Positions 47,327 to 58,025 of a DNA stretch of 64,000 bases are shown piece after piece; position 1 is the stretch's first letter; each line of letters starts with the position of its first letter. The stretch is taken from NCBI GenBank assembly GCA_032622095.1, contig CP136061.1, forward strand, positions 13,779,287 through 13,843,286, read 5' to 3'. This DNA is from Siphonodentalium dalli (Eukaryota > Mollusca > Scaphopoda > Gadilida > Siphonodentaliidae). The position numbers were made by a program, and so were the translations under genes. The notes below the pieces were generated by a model that worked only from the letters and a program-made list of their open reading frames with translations, made no database searches and was not told the origin of the DNA.

Positions 47327-48080
47327 ATGAGTAATATTTTCGTGGATCAACGGAATGAGATGAAATATGATGACAGAGATCTCCCTGGTCAACGGGAGTG
47401 CATGACATATAATTATATTGTGCCCCAGGGTCAACATAATGGCTATACTAAGGACATAAGGACACCTGGTGAGATCAATGAAATTAATAAAGAAAACCAT
47501 AAAAAACATAGGCATTCGAGAAGACATATCGTACCCTTGCAATGACTGTGGGCTTTTGTTCGAAGATCAGCATGATGTCCAGAGACACGTAAAAAACTGG
47601 TGTCAAGAAAATAAGTTAAAACGAAAATTAACTGAAGACACGGATGATAGTCAGAATAAGAAAATTAAATCGAATGAAGATGAATACTTCAAAAGTTTGT
47701 GTGATGAGAGTAGAGATAAAGCACAAGAAGCATGGAGTGATAACGTGGAAACGTATATGGAAAATGGCTCGACAGAAAAAGAGGCAAAAGTACAAGCTGA
47801 CAAGGACCTTAAAAGTACAGATCTTAAAACTGAAGGCATGAGGCTATTTATGAATGTTTATGCTTGGACAATAATAAAGAATATGTGGCTGCGCAATGGT
47901 ACTCTACACAACAGTGTCATGGATAAAGTGGAGAAATATATAAAGAATGGTTTTGAAGATCGTGATGCAGTGAAAATGTCAATATTAAAGTACAGACCAT
48001 TGCTAGAAAAGTTCATGGACGAAACAAATGACACATCTGACGAAAGTGATGACAATTCGGACGAAAGTGACAGTGACTAG
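47327..48080 (+). pseudogene. C2HC zinc-finger gene, right arm (frameshifted)
   Basis: Same gene as 35405-36157, but an A-run has six A instead of five (47501-47506) at about codon 60, just before the zinc finger, so the frame breaks: the first part stops at 47545 and the finger, internal duplication and acidic tail continue in another frame to TAG at 48080. Everything else appears identical to the left copy. It is either a recent mutation, an assembly homopolymer error, or a slip site; the intact left copy indicates that five A is the coding state. Confidence 0.75.
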
Positions 48081-48224
48081 TTAATATAATAAATTGTACT
48101 ATGTACCACTTGTCATGTTATTTTTCTCTTTTTTCCCTCGCTCACTTGCTGTTTTCGGTGGCGCTTACCACCGTACCCCCATAGCTTTCCGATGAATGGT
48201 AACAAGCCATATTTTTGACTAAAT

Positions 48225-48385
48225 CCTGAATTTTGTTTAATTTTTGAAGTTTTTTGAAATTTGTGAAAATTTGTGAAATTTGTGAACTTTTTGAACTTTT
48301 TGAACTTTTTGAACTTTTTGAAATTTTTGAACTTTTTGAACTTTTTGAACTTTTTGAACTTTTTGAAATTTTTGAAGTTTTCAAC
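48225..48385. repeat. 10-bp minisatellite, right arm
   Basis: Complement TGAACTTTTT units, with the variant unit placed after four and before four standard units, unlike the left arm (three and five). Confidence 0.9.
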
Positions 48386-48727
48386 GCGAGTGTCACTTTA
48401 ACATTATCCCACAGTGTGCGCCATGTGTTACTTTAACATTCATCCATAGTGAGTGTCACTTTAATAATCATCCCCATTGAGAGCCTAGTGTCACTTTAAC
48501 ATTCAAGACTGAAGCTACCCCACCGAGATCATCACGTGATATACATGTAGATAATATACCATGCATATGGAGAAGTCTAGATATAACCAGCGGGTCATGT
48601 CCGGACATGTCCAACCGGTATACAAATAGACCGACGCGTGGGCGGAGAATATAGGTCAAACTCCATGTACTGCAGAGAATGTAGGTCAACCTGTCTAGAC
48701 TGACACCAAACGGGCGGGGTATCATCA

Positions 48728-48733
48728 TACCTG
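48728..48733. other. Target duplication TACCTG, right
   Basis: Follows the terminal CA of the palindromic element and continues into TATAACTGG of the Penelope-like inverted repeat. Confidence 0.85.
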
Positions 48734-48795
48734 TATAACTGGTTTTGGCTGAAGAAGACCATGAGGTCGAAAATTTCCAATAAGAGTGTGACGTT
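48734..48795. mobile_element. Penelope-like relic, displaced end of the right inverted repeat
   Basis: Reverse complement of about 34154-34214, separated from its partner 34648-34757 by the 14-kb insertion. Confidence 0.7.
48745..48778 (+). ncRNA. Hammerhead-ribozyme-like motif (right copy)
   Basis: TTGG (stem I 5' strand), CTGAAGA (matches core CUGANGA), an extra A, stem II GACC-ATGA-GGTC, GAA, AATT (self-complementary, as in minimal stem III of dimeric forms), T (position 17), CCAA (stem I 3' strand). Penelope-like elements are known to carry minimal hammerheads in their terminal repeats. The extra A at the base of stem II is a caveat. Confidence 0.45.
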
Positions 48796-49489
48796 GTTAT
48801 TTGTTGGATCACCATGAAGTCCCTAGGGCTAGACTATCTATTGTATTAGTTACCCTTTAAGACTAAGAGAAAACTGCTTCCTACAAACTGCCAATAATCT
48901 GCTCGCGAGTCCATGTATAGGTTGATGTTACTAATTAGCAACGTCCACCTATGCACAGTTGATATTCTAACAATTTACTGTGTCAAATTTGGAATTTAAT
49001 TTCACGTACACCTAATTTCTATTAAATGTCACGTGTATTCGAAATATAACACATTTATGGATGCGTTAAATTTTACTTATACGTGCAATTTATGTATAAA
49101 TTATATTCGAGATAACACATTTATGGATGTATTTATATCAATAATACGTGTTGTTTACTATAAAAGTAACATATGCCAATGATATGCATCTTTACTATCA
49201 GCTTAATCCATTATAATAGACGGCATAATCTATTTCACTCAATCATATATATGCTTGGTAGGTAATTGTAAGATATTTATATATCTGAAAATTGAGGGAA
49301 ATATGTAACGTTGGTACTATAAACTGAAAACTGCAAAGTCGTTAACCCCTGGAAAATTTAAAGAGTAAATGAAAACTAGAGGTCAGATTCCATCTCATGT
49401 GAGTGTTATGCGTATATGTGTATTCCTCTTCATGCGAATGCACATTGGTGTTTTGTGATCCGATGTGGACTTGCATTGACATTTCTAAA
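48796..49489. other. Unannotated noncoding stretch
   Basis: AT-rich; AACACATTTATGGATG occurs twice (about 49049 and 49113) in a diverged ~65-bp direct repeat. No gene seen. Confidence 0.5.
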
Positions 49490-49895
49490 TCTAATATATA
49501 TTTTGGGACATCTGTCTGTCTGTCTGTTTGCCTGTTAGCTATGGCCGGGAAAACTGCTGGACGGATTTTGAGGACATTTGATACATATGGGTACTTTTGT
49601 CCAGGGAGTGTTTTGGACGGGTCAAATCGTGACCCCTGACCTGTCCTTGACCTTCAAAATGGTCAATCCATGTCAAATCGGGTAGAACAGACGGATTTCC
49701 ACGAAATTTGATACCTAGGGGTACTTTGTCCGGGGTGTGTTTTGGACGGGTAAAACGTGACCCCGACCTGACATTGACCTTTAAAATGGTCAGATCAAGG
49801 TCAAATCGAGTAAAACGGACGGATTTCGACGAAATTTGATACCTAGGGAAACTTTTGTCCGGGGAGTCTTTTGGACAGGTCAAATCGTGACAATA
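49490..49895 (+). mobile_element. Helitron-like copy, 3'-truncated
   Basis: Starts A|TCTAATATATATTTTGGGAC with (TCTG)n, then three ~110-130-bp units with TTTTGGACGGGTCAAATC. It breaks off at about 49895 without hairpin or CTAG. Confidence 0.68.
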
Positions 49896-51204
49896 TGTTA
49901 CCTTTATAGTAGAGCGGACATACCTATAGAGTATATCGGTGAGCATATTCATGCATTTGCCTTGCTCCTTGATAAGTCCGTTTGAATTTGCGTCATGAAG
50001 AGAGGGTTTGAATTTAAGTAATATATATCACCCGTTAACAACGTTACACGCTACCAGGGTTAAACCGTCCACTCTAAATCTTAAAAAAATGTACTTGTAT
50101 ACCACAAAATGGATGTCAGGTTGAAAAACTATCCCATTGTGCAATTTTGTGGCAATTTGGCATTGCATGTCGATTTTGAGAAAGAAAATGAGCATTTAAT
50201 TTTTCAATGCCAACAGTTTTATTGGATTCTGATCACTTTATCAACATACATATATGCACGAACGAAAAAGCTACAAAACTCATAACATGCAGATGACATA
50301 ACATTGCAACTCGGAAGCCGGTAATTTTATCGGAACATGTTTTAGTTTTATGGCGGCCATTTTGGTCTCCATCATTGGTTTTACGTAACCAGTTGACTTA
50401 TACATATTACAATACAGCCTCTATGAAATAAAGATCAGTTACAATAAAGCACTTGCGATTTTCCAGTCCGGTGTGCACACTCGGTGTGCACAGAGTGCCA
50501 ATATAAAACTTGGCGGCCATCTTGGACGCCATCTTGGATTTTATTACCTTCATAATCTAGTATTTGAACGGAATCTCACATTCTCCATGTCCCGAATGGT
50601 TCTGCCCTGTATGACACTACAAAATGTGCATTGTCGATGTTTTATAGGAAACAATCTGCATGGGTGCATTTAAGTGGATATTTGTGAAATTGGGGTGAGG
50701 GTTAAGTTTTTCTCGATTAGTTTACCATTTGGAGACATATAATACAGATAGGAACATCATTATGTAGGAAATACCCTACCATTTCTAAAAATATATAAAT
50801 TCGAAGAATTCGACAGATATGCTATATTTGCACAGAGTTGACGCACAACACTTTGTCTGAATCGCCATGAATTTTTGACGTGTCACGCTACATATTTTAC
50901 CATGACGCACGAAATCAGAACGAAAGCAGGAAAACGATATTGAATCTGATTAAGTGTCTATATTTGTTCCATAATTTGCAAATATGTTTACAATCTTTCC
51001 GATGTTGATGTCCTGTTAAGCAGTTGGCTAATGCATGTTAACCTCTGAAAATATGTCATTTTTTAGGTAGGGTACCCTATGAAAACATAGTAAAAAGTTA
51101 TATTTTGTCACCTAACTCGGCTCGGCGCCCTCTGAATTCGAAAACTAGAGTAATTTTCCCATAAGAAAATGATGTTCGCATAAATTCCCCGATGTGCGAC
51201 GATC

Positions 51205-51238
<34 letters not shown>

Positions 51239-51736
51239 AGCACAGCCTAGACTACTAATCTTGCGTTTAGATTCTACTAATCACATCCACTCGTCGGAAA
51301 GTTTTTATCTCAATATCTGATTTTCGGAGTAATTTTCCCCATTTGATTTTCGGTGGAATTTGCCAAATCTGAACCCACCGACACAATCTCCCCGTTGAGC
51401 AGGTTACTTTTATAGTAGAGCGGTCAAATTTTGTAGGCGTACCTACAGTAAACCGGCTTACATGCTCCTGCATTAAACTCGCTCCTGCATTAGGCCGTCT
51501 GGATTTGAGGCTAAAAATCGGTTGGTGATAGACTACTTAAGTATACATATTTATGTTATATAGCGTTTTCACGAGTAAACCGTTGCATCTGAAAATTAGA
51601 AAATCGCACTGTAAATGCGCCTGAACAATACCCACCAGATGTTCTGGTCTAAAAAAATTATCTCGATGTTTGAACCCCCCCCCCCCCTTTGCAATTTCCG
51701 TGGAATTTTCCTAAAGTCTCAACCCACCCTGACTAG
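49896..51736. repeat. Noncoding; diverged dispersed repeats
   Basis: A phrase TTATAGTAGAGCGG with following GTACCTA-type and GCTCCT segments recurs at about 49905, 51410 and (diverged) 51895, suggesting an old family. GGCGGCCATTTTGG and GGCGGCCATCTTGGACGCC at about 50355 and 50512 contain YY1-like GCCAT sites. A C33 run is at 51206-51238 and a shorter C run at about 51669-51686. No gene. Confidence 0.4.
51206..51238. repeat. Poly-C tract
   Basis: 33 consecutive C. Such runs are unreliable in assemblies. Confidence 0.95.
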
Positions 51737-51864
51737 GATAGGATAGGATAATTTATTTACAATATACATGAATTATACAATGGCAGAAATACATAATAAG
51801 GTAAAGCAGTATATTGTCGGGGGTAGCCTAGCCCTATCGGGCTGTCTTCCTGCTACCCCCTTTG
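51737..51864 (-). mobile_element. 128-bp LINE-tail or SINE-like insertion
   Basis: Flanked by the 7-bp direct repeat TGACTAG (51730-51736 and 51865-51871). On the minus strand it ends with AATAAATTATCC and a (TATCC)n tail, as in non-LTR retroposons. A related sequence without the insertion is at about 51370-51400 (CCCACCGACACAATCTCC). Confidence 0.7.
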
Positions 51865-51871
51865 TGACTAG

Positions 51872-52886
51872 CTTTCTCCGTTGGGCAGGTTACTTTTGAA
51901 AAATAGCGGTCAAACTTTTGGGACGTACATACAGTATGTTAATGTACCTGCTACGACATTATCTTGCTCTTTAATTAGCCGGTTTGGATTTGGCGGGAAA
52001 AATAGGTGCAATATTTCCTTTCCCCGTAACTCGGAAAGTCCTGGGAAAAAACATGTTTACGCGGTATATTCGGGTCCGCATCACTCGTCCAATTCGGAAT
52101 ATGCAATAAAAATTGAGAGCTCGGTTTATTCATCCTGGTGTATAGTGTGTCTCTATTTATGGGCGGTAACTCCTCAGGGAAAGCGCGGACACAAGTTTTG
52201 ATGCCCGTGGGCAGTAAGGCATATCGAGGTGTGCATACGGTCCAATTTTTGATGCTCTGCTCCTTATAATTTCCGACATAATAAAATGACATTTTTTCAT
52301 ATAAAGGGAGATAACTCCGCGGGTAAACGCGGACAATATTCGTTGTATGCCGATCGGTTAGCACTCATTGACCCCAACATACGTACACACGTTCAGTTCG
52401 ATTCTCCCCATACTTTCAGATATTAAGGCGTTGCAAAAGTGTTGAGTATAATAATAATAATAGTGAAAAATAATCGTAAAAGGGCCATAACTCCGTCAAG
52501 AAACATTGGACCGACATGCGGATACCTTTATTTTTTAGTAGACCTCAGATGCCTACATATTCGCTACAGGTTTCGCGTTTCTACTGCAATTACTTTCTGA
52601 GTATTTCCAAATAAAAGGAAAACGGCACCAGTACAAAAACAATATACTTTCTTGGTTACACCATGGAAGAATAATTATACGCATACATATTTCTACATTT
52701 GTTCACCCTCGATTCAAATTAACTATTGGCACATTATAGAGCATGCGTGCCTCCTTTCCGCTATAAACTATGACGAATGAACTCTTTTGTTCCGATGATA
52801 GAAGTGGTGTTATTTCAGCGGGATATCTATTCAAATGTCAATCTGAATGTGCAGTTCGGTAGCCCAGTGGTCATATTTTCTGAATT
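51872..52886. repeat. Noncoding; ~150-180-bp diverged repeats
   Basis: GTAACTC / GGGCGGTAACTCCTCAGGG / GGGAGATAACTCCGCGGG / GGGCCATAACTCCGTCAAG at about 52026, 52159, 52305 and 52481 mark successive units. The GGGAGATAACTCC form resembles a motif I associate with molluscan genomes. No gene; the 106- and 129-codon frames at 51881-52364 oppose each other and follow the repeat. Confidence 0.5.
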
Positions 52887-55736
52887 TTGATGGTCCCATA
52901 CAACCCTGAACACCCACAATCACTAATTGACCACATTGTCATTCCCCGGTGCAAACTTGACCTTGTGAATAGAGTAGGAATAATTGAAGATGAGGCTCTT
53001 AATACCTCAAACCACAGGCCAGTTTTCTGTTCGATGGAATTCAACTATCAGGGTAGCGCACATCTAAATGATCATAACAATATTGTCAACTGGTCAAAGG
53101 TTAATCTAGATGCATATCAAGAAGTGGTTCGGAATAAACTGCACACAGTCAATAGATGCATATCGAGCATATCCGACGTTGACGCACTATTTTCGAAACT
53201 AGTCGACATTCTTCTCTCTGCTTCTAAGGAAACAGAGAAAAAGACAACTAAACGGAAGAAATTCACGAAGTCCTACTGGAATTCTGAATTGAAATGCTTG
53301 CATGGTGAAATGCGTCAACGCCGGAAATGCTGGATATAAAAGGGGCGATCAAAAACGATTGACAATCCAACATTTCGAGAATATAGAGATTCTAAACAAA
53401 TATTCCGAAATCGTCACCGTACAGCAGTGTTGGATTCCCAAACAAAATTAATAGAGAACATAGAATATCTCGCTAAAAACAACCAACCCGCTTTCTGGAA
53501 AGCAATTAAACTCCCAAATAAGTGTGGTGTGAACCCTGGGTCAGAATTAAAGTTTGACAACAAAATGTGCAGGGACCCTCAAGACATTGTACTAGGTTGG
53601 AACAAATATTTTCAAAACCTGTATAGTAGGTGTCGTCATAATATCCCCTCTTTTGAATCGTCGGTGAACGACACCATTGCCCAGATAAGTGAAATGTCTG
53701 ACCAAGAGCGTAGAGATAACTCACTGTGTAAGGACGTCACAGGTGCAGAACTAAGTGCTTGCGTTAAACGGCTGAAGCGGAACAAAGCTAGTGGGCACAC
53801 CAATATTGTAAATGAACATCTAATTCATGCACCGGATGCTCTACTACCCGTCCTGTGTCTGCTATTCTCAAGTATGCTCAGATACGAATTTATTCCATCT
53901 AAAATGAAAATGGGAATAATAATTCCGATTTTCAAGGGTGACCCAAAGCCTGTCGACAACCCAGATAGTTACAGAGCTATAACTTTACTGCCATCAATGT
54001 ATAAACTTTTTGAGATGGTTATTTTGGACAGGTTTCTTAAATGCGATGTGTTCGCCGGTTTTCCAAATTGTCTGCAGAATGGCTTCCAGAAAGGGGTTGG
54101 CTGCACAGTAACCTCATATATACTCCAAGATGTCGTCGAATATGCACATCTCAACAATTCTAAGGTATACGCCGCATTTTTGGATTCACAAACAGCTTTT
54201 GACAGAGTATGGCACGAAGGACTACTCTATAAATTAATGCAGAAAGGCCTTGGAGGGCGTATGCTTAGAGTTGTTGCTGCCATGTACTCGGAGATCAAAA
54301 GCAAAGTGCGATATGCTGGCTATTTTTCAGAACCGTTCACCATAGAGCAAGGTACAAGACAAGGAGATGTTCTGTCCCCTTTCCTGTACCTTATCTATAT
54401 AGACGACCTCCTACAGGAACTCTCATTATCACCGGAGGGCGCTCATATAGATTCAATCTCGTGTTCATGTCCGACAACTGCCGACGATGTCTGCGTTCTT
54501 TCTTACTCAGAAGGTGGCTTAAAAAGTCTTCTGAATAAATGTTATAAGTACAGCAAAACGTGGAAATTTGAATACTCATTTGCTAAAAGCGAAATTATCG
54601 TCTTTGACACTCGTAAACGCTCAAACGCTCCAGCGAGAGAACATGAATGGTTTCTCGGACTGAACACTCTGAATGAAGTCAAAGACGTTATTCACCTTGG
54701 TATCCCTCAAAATAATCGGTCTGATAGATCTCGAAATATTGACAGAGCATGTGAAATGCTAAGAAGGACATTCTTCGGTGCATGCCGATCGCCAATCACC
54801 AAATTCCTGACTCCTTCGTCTGCTCTTGAAATTTTGAAATGTGTAGTAATCCCCAAGGCATTATGTGGATGTGAAATGTGGTATGGCCTGACAAATACAC
54901 AAGTTCTGCAACTTGAGAGAGTCTATCGTATGTGTATAAAACATATTCAATGTCTGCCTACTAGAACAAGTACAGAACTTTCACTGTCATTACTTGGTTT
55001 AACACCACTGCATGTCGAAGTAGACCGGAAAAAACTTTTATTCTTGGGAACACTAATAAATATTCCAAACACTCATCGCGATGCTCTAAGAGTGTTTCTG
55101 TTCAATGTTCAGGGCCACCTCCTCTATAAACGGCCCCTCTCTGGCTTTGCGAAGGAAATATTCACACACCTGCACGCATATGATCTCATCGATTACCTCA
55201 CAAATTTTATTGATTCTGGGTTCTTTCCATCACAGAAACAATGGAAAGAAATTGTAAAAGAGAAGATCAACAACTTCGCATATCAAGCACTATGGTGTGA
55301 TTTGACAAATGAATCACTGAATTTCTTTAGGATGGTTAAATCCTATCCTATGTCGATCTGGAGAGGCTGGCTACTATGCAGGGAACACCCAAAGTACAAA
55401 TCTAAAGCTCTCTATATGGCAAACATCATCTCCAGAACGACATATGACAACAACGCACTATGCAAGCACTGTGGGTGCCAATACCCTGACCTCATGTCAC
55501 ACATGTACCTCCATTGCTTCTCTCCGCACATACAGGAACTCAGAAATGAATTCTGGTATAAAATCATAAACATATTCGGAATTCCTACATTTTCATTCCT
55601 GGATTTACTCTCGTCGGTAGGATTCCTCACTTATGCATGTGGATGTGGAAGTCATCCTACTCTGGAACTCATGTGTGATGAGAAACGCTTATTTATTCAT
55701 TGTCTCATATTTGTGTGTGTCCTTTGCTCCATCTGA
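52887..55736 (+). pseudogene. Non-LTR retrotransposon ORF (endonuclease end, RT, zinc knuckle); one in-frame stop
   Basis: One frame throughout, interrupted only by TAA at 53337-53339. Codons from 52887 give the end of an AP-endonuclease domain (SLIDHIVIP, then NTSNHRPVF, the SDHxPV-type motif). From 53427, 769 codons encode the RT: KASGHTNIVNEHL, YRAITLLPSMYKLFE, motif A AAFLDSQTAFDRVWH, motif B GTRQGDVLSPFLY, motif C TADDVCVLS (canonical F/YADD, with both Asp kept), then a C-terminal knuckle CKHCGCQYPDLMSHMYLHC (C-x2-C-x8-H-x4-C). The N-terminal endonuclease and any ORF1 are missing, so the copy is 5'-truncated. It belongs among APE-type LINEs (CR1/jockey-like group); the exact clade is not determined. 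Apart from the stop, the RT looks conserved and the copy may be young. Confidence 0.88.
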
Positions 55737-55876
55737 CCAATGCAAAAGGTCAACCAACCTCATATAAGTTAAATTGATTTAGTTTGAATGTCACTGTTGT
55801 ATTCATAAACATGTATATACCTGTACACATATCTCTCCTTCAAGGAGGCAATAAAACATCTCTCTCTCTCTCTCAC
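55737..55876 (+). other. LINE 3' UTR and tail
   Basis: Short 3' UTR with the hairpin CTCCTTCAAGGAG at about 55837, then GCAATAAAACATC and a (CT)n tail at about 55858-55873, the likely 3' terminus. Confidence 0.7.
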
Positions 55877-56639
55877 TGTGATGACTCCGCTGTACGAAGA
55901 CAAAAAATAGGGACCTGGGCACAGTTGCTTGAAAACAGCTTATTATCCGCCTGATTATTCGAAAAAATGGATGGGATCTAGTGTACGCATATTATTATAA
56001 ACACATTGAACTGAATGTCATCGTGCGAGAAAAGAGATATAAAATAGGTTGACAAGTAGACGAAATATTGACATACCGCCTTCAATATGCGTCGAAAAAT
56101 ACATGGTCACAACTATTTCCAATTTCAATTTTTGCACACAAATTAAATAAATGCTCGTTATTCATACCATATCAGGAAATAAATAATAACATGGAACGCT
56201 CTGTTCGGTCTCACGGCGTACATATAGTGTTTGTTTGGAACCCAAACACATTGTTAAAAGTTTGTTATGAATTCAGTGCGTCTTTATGGGCCATATAATG
56301 CCCACAGAACGGTAGTTTATGTATTGGTCGACCTATTTCGATAGGGTGGTCGCAGTTATGCTTGTTAACACGCCCGCGCGTCTATACTGTAGACTAAACT
56401 ATGAACTTCTATGGTCCCATGTAGGTTTTATGCTTTTTCCAGATTATTAGGTTAAATGTCGAACTGCGCAATCATGAGGCTGGTTACCGGTATACGGTGT
56501 GGTTGGGAATTTCAATTTCGTTTATTGTCCTTTACAATATTATGCTAATCAATAAAGTTGATTTTTGGTTTGTGACAAGCTATTTCAATTAAACAGAACA
56601 GAAATTTAAAAGATAATATGTAAGTCGTATGTTTCATAT
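55877..56639. other. Unannotated noncoding stretch
   Basis: No gene or repeat recognised. A 76-codon frame (56068-56298) has no known motif. Confidence 0.5.
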
Positions 56640-57268
56640 TCCATAGATAGTTTCGTTCCCCTCTGCTTTTCGGCGAATTGCGCGATTTGACCTTGAGTTG
56701 ACTATTTTGAAGGTCAAAATCACGTCAGGGTCACGATTTGACCCGTCCAAAACAATCCGTGGACCCAAGTAACCTTGGGTATCAAATTTCGTCCAAAACA
56801 CTCCCCGGACAAAAGTACCCGACAGAAGTACCCGTCGAAATATGTCCGTTTTATCCGATTTGACCTTGAATTGACCATTTGATTTGACCCGTCCAAAACA
56901 TTCTCGGATATAAGTAACCCTAGGTATCAAATTTTTTGAAATCCCGTCAAAATTAGCGATTTGACCTTGAATTTACCATTTTGAAGGTCTGATCGGTATT
57001 ACGATTTGACTTGTCCAAATCACCCCTCCCCCGACAAGTAACTCTAGGTACCAAATGTCGTCGAAATCCGTCCGTTTTATCCGACTTGACCTTGAATTGA
57101 CCTTTTTGAAAGTGAAGGTCTGGTCGGGTTCACGATTTGACCCGTCCAAAAACATCCCTGGAAACAATTACGCCTAGGTATCAAATTTCGTCAAAATCCG
57201 TCTGCCAGTTTCCCCGTCCATAGCTAACACACACAGACACACACACAGAAGTCCCAAAATATATATTA
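56640..57268 (-). mobile_element. Helitron-like copy, 3'-truncated
   Basis: ~110-130-bp units with GATTTGACCCGTCCAAAAC and TGACCTTGAATTGACC, an (ACAC/ACAG)n tract at about 57226-57250, then CCAAAATATATATTA and CTAG of the next copy. Confidence 0.68.
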
Positions 57269-58025
57269 CTAGAAGGTGACCCGACTTCGTCCGGGCTTTG
57301 ACCTTGAATTGACCATTTTGAAGGTCAATGTCAGGTGGGGTAACGATTTGACCCGTCCAAAACACTGCCCGGACAAAAGTACCCGACAAAAGTACCCGTC
57401 GAAATCCATCCAGTGTTACCCGACTTGACCTTGAATTGATGATTTTGAAGGTCAAGGTCAGGTCGGGGTCCCGATTTGACCCGTCGAAAACACTCAATGG
57501 ACAAAAGTAACCATATGTATCAAATTTCGTGGAGATTCCAACAAAATTCGCGATTTGACCTTGAATTGACCCGATTTCAAGGTCAAGGTCACATCGCACG
57601 GGCACATGAATAGGCTTATGAGACTCCCCATACGAAAGTATCCCTAGACACTAATTTTCATCGAATATCCCGTGATATTCGGGCGTTTGACCTTGAAATG
57701 ACCCGATTTCAAGGTCAAGGTCACGTCGCGCGGGCAAATTAAAATGCCTATGCCACTTCCCGACCGAAAGTACACACACATACCAAGCTTCATCGAAATT
57801 CCATGATATTCGGGCGTTTGACCTTGAAATCACCCGATTTCAAGGTCAAGTCGCACGGGCAATTTAATAGGCCGATGTTACTTCCCGGCCGAAAATACCC
57901 CCACATACCAAGTTTCATCGCAATCGGGTATGCCGTTTTCGAGTTCATAGCGAACACACACAAACACACCCTCACACACCACACACCACACACACACATA
58001 CAGATCTTCCAAAATATATAATAGA
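57269..58025 (-). mobile_element. Helitron-like copy
   Basis: CTAG at 57269-57272, hairpin GACCCGACTTCGTCCGGGCT, about five ~130-bp units, (AC)n tract, TC end at 58024-58025. Confidence 0.72.

Larger units (their letters stand above)
34758..48727. mobile_element. 13.97-kb palindromic mobile element
   Basis: Left arm 34758-41727 and right arm 41757-48727 are reverse complements: paired coordinates sum to 83484 near the centre and to 83485 beyond a single indel. Ends read TGATGATACCCCGCCCG and its complement (TG...CA), and TACCTG flanks both sides. A 6-bp duplication is known for Polinton/Maverick and some other DDE/integrase elements. Each arm carries the same genes and repeat blocks, so the element has two of everything. 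I see no transposase, integrase, DNA polymerase, ATPase or capsid gene. It may be a giant foldback-type element, or an integrated head-to-head dimer of half a larger element. Confidence 0.88.
41757..48727 (-). repeat. Right arm of the palindrome
   Basis: 6971 bp, the reverse complement of the left arm, with at least two differences: one extra A at 47501-47506 and the shifted variant unit in the 10-bp minisatellite. Confidence 0.9.

Noticed and set aside
34758-48727. Palindrome as a pure assembly or fold-back read artefact
   Set aside because: Not fully excluded, but the palindrome ends coincide with target duplications and an identifiable empty site, and the arms carry a shifted minisatellite unit. 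A random fold-back chimera would not produce a second flank with the matching duplication.
34758-48727. Assignment as a Polinton/Maverick
   Set aside because: The 6-bp duplication fits, but the ends are TG...CA rather than the AG...CT usual for Polintons, and no polymerase, integrase, ATPase, protease or capsid gene was found.
51881-52364. Opposing 106- and 129-codon frames
   Set aside because: Overlapping on opposite strands over a diverged repeat, no motifs.
52855-52890. A-box-like GGTAGCCCAGTGGTCA just before the LINE, suggesting a tRNA or tRNA-derived SINE
   Set aside because: No B box or cloverleaf follows; the LINE coding sequence starts within about 30 bp.
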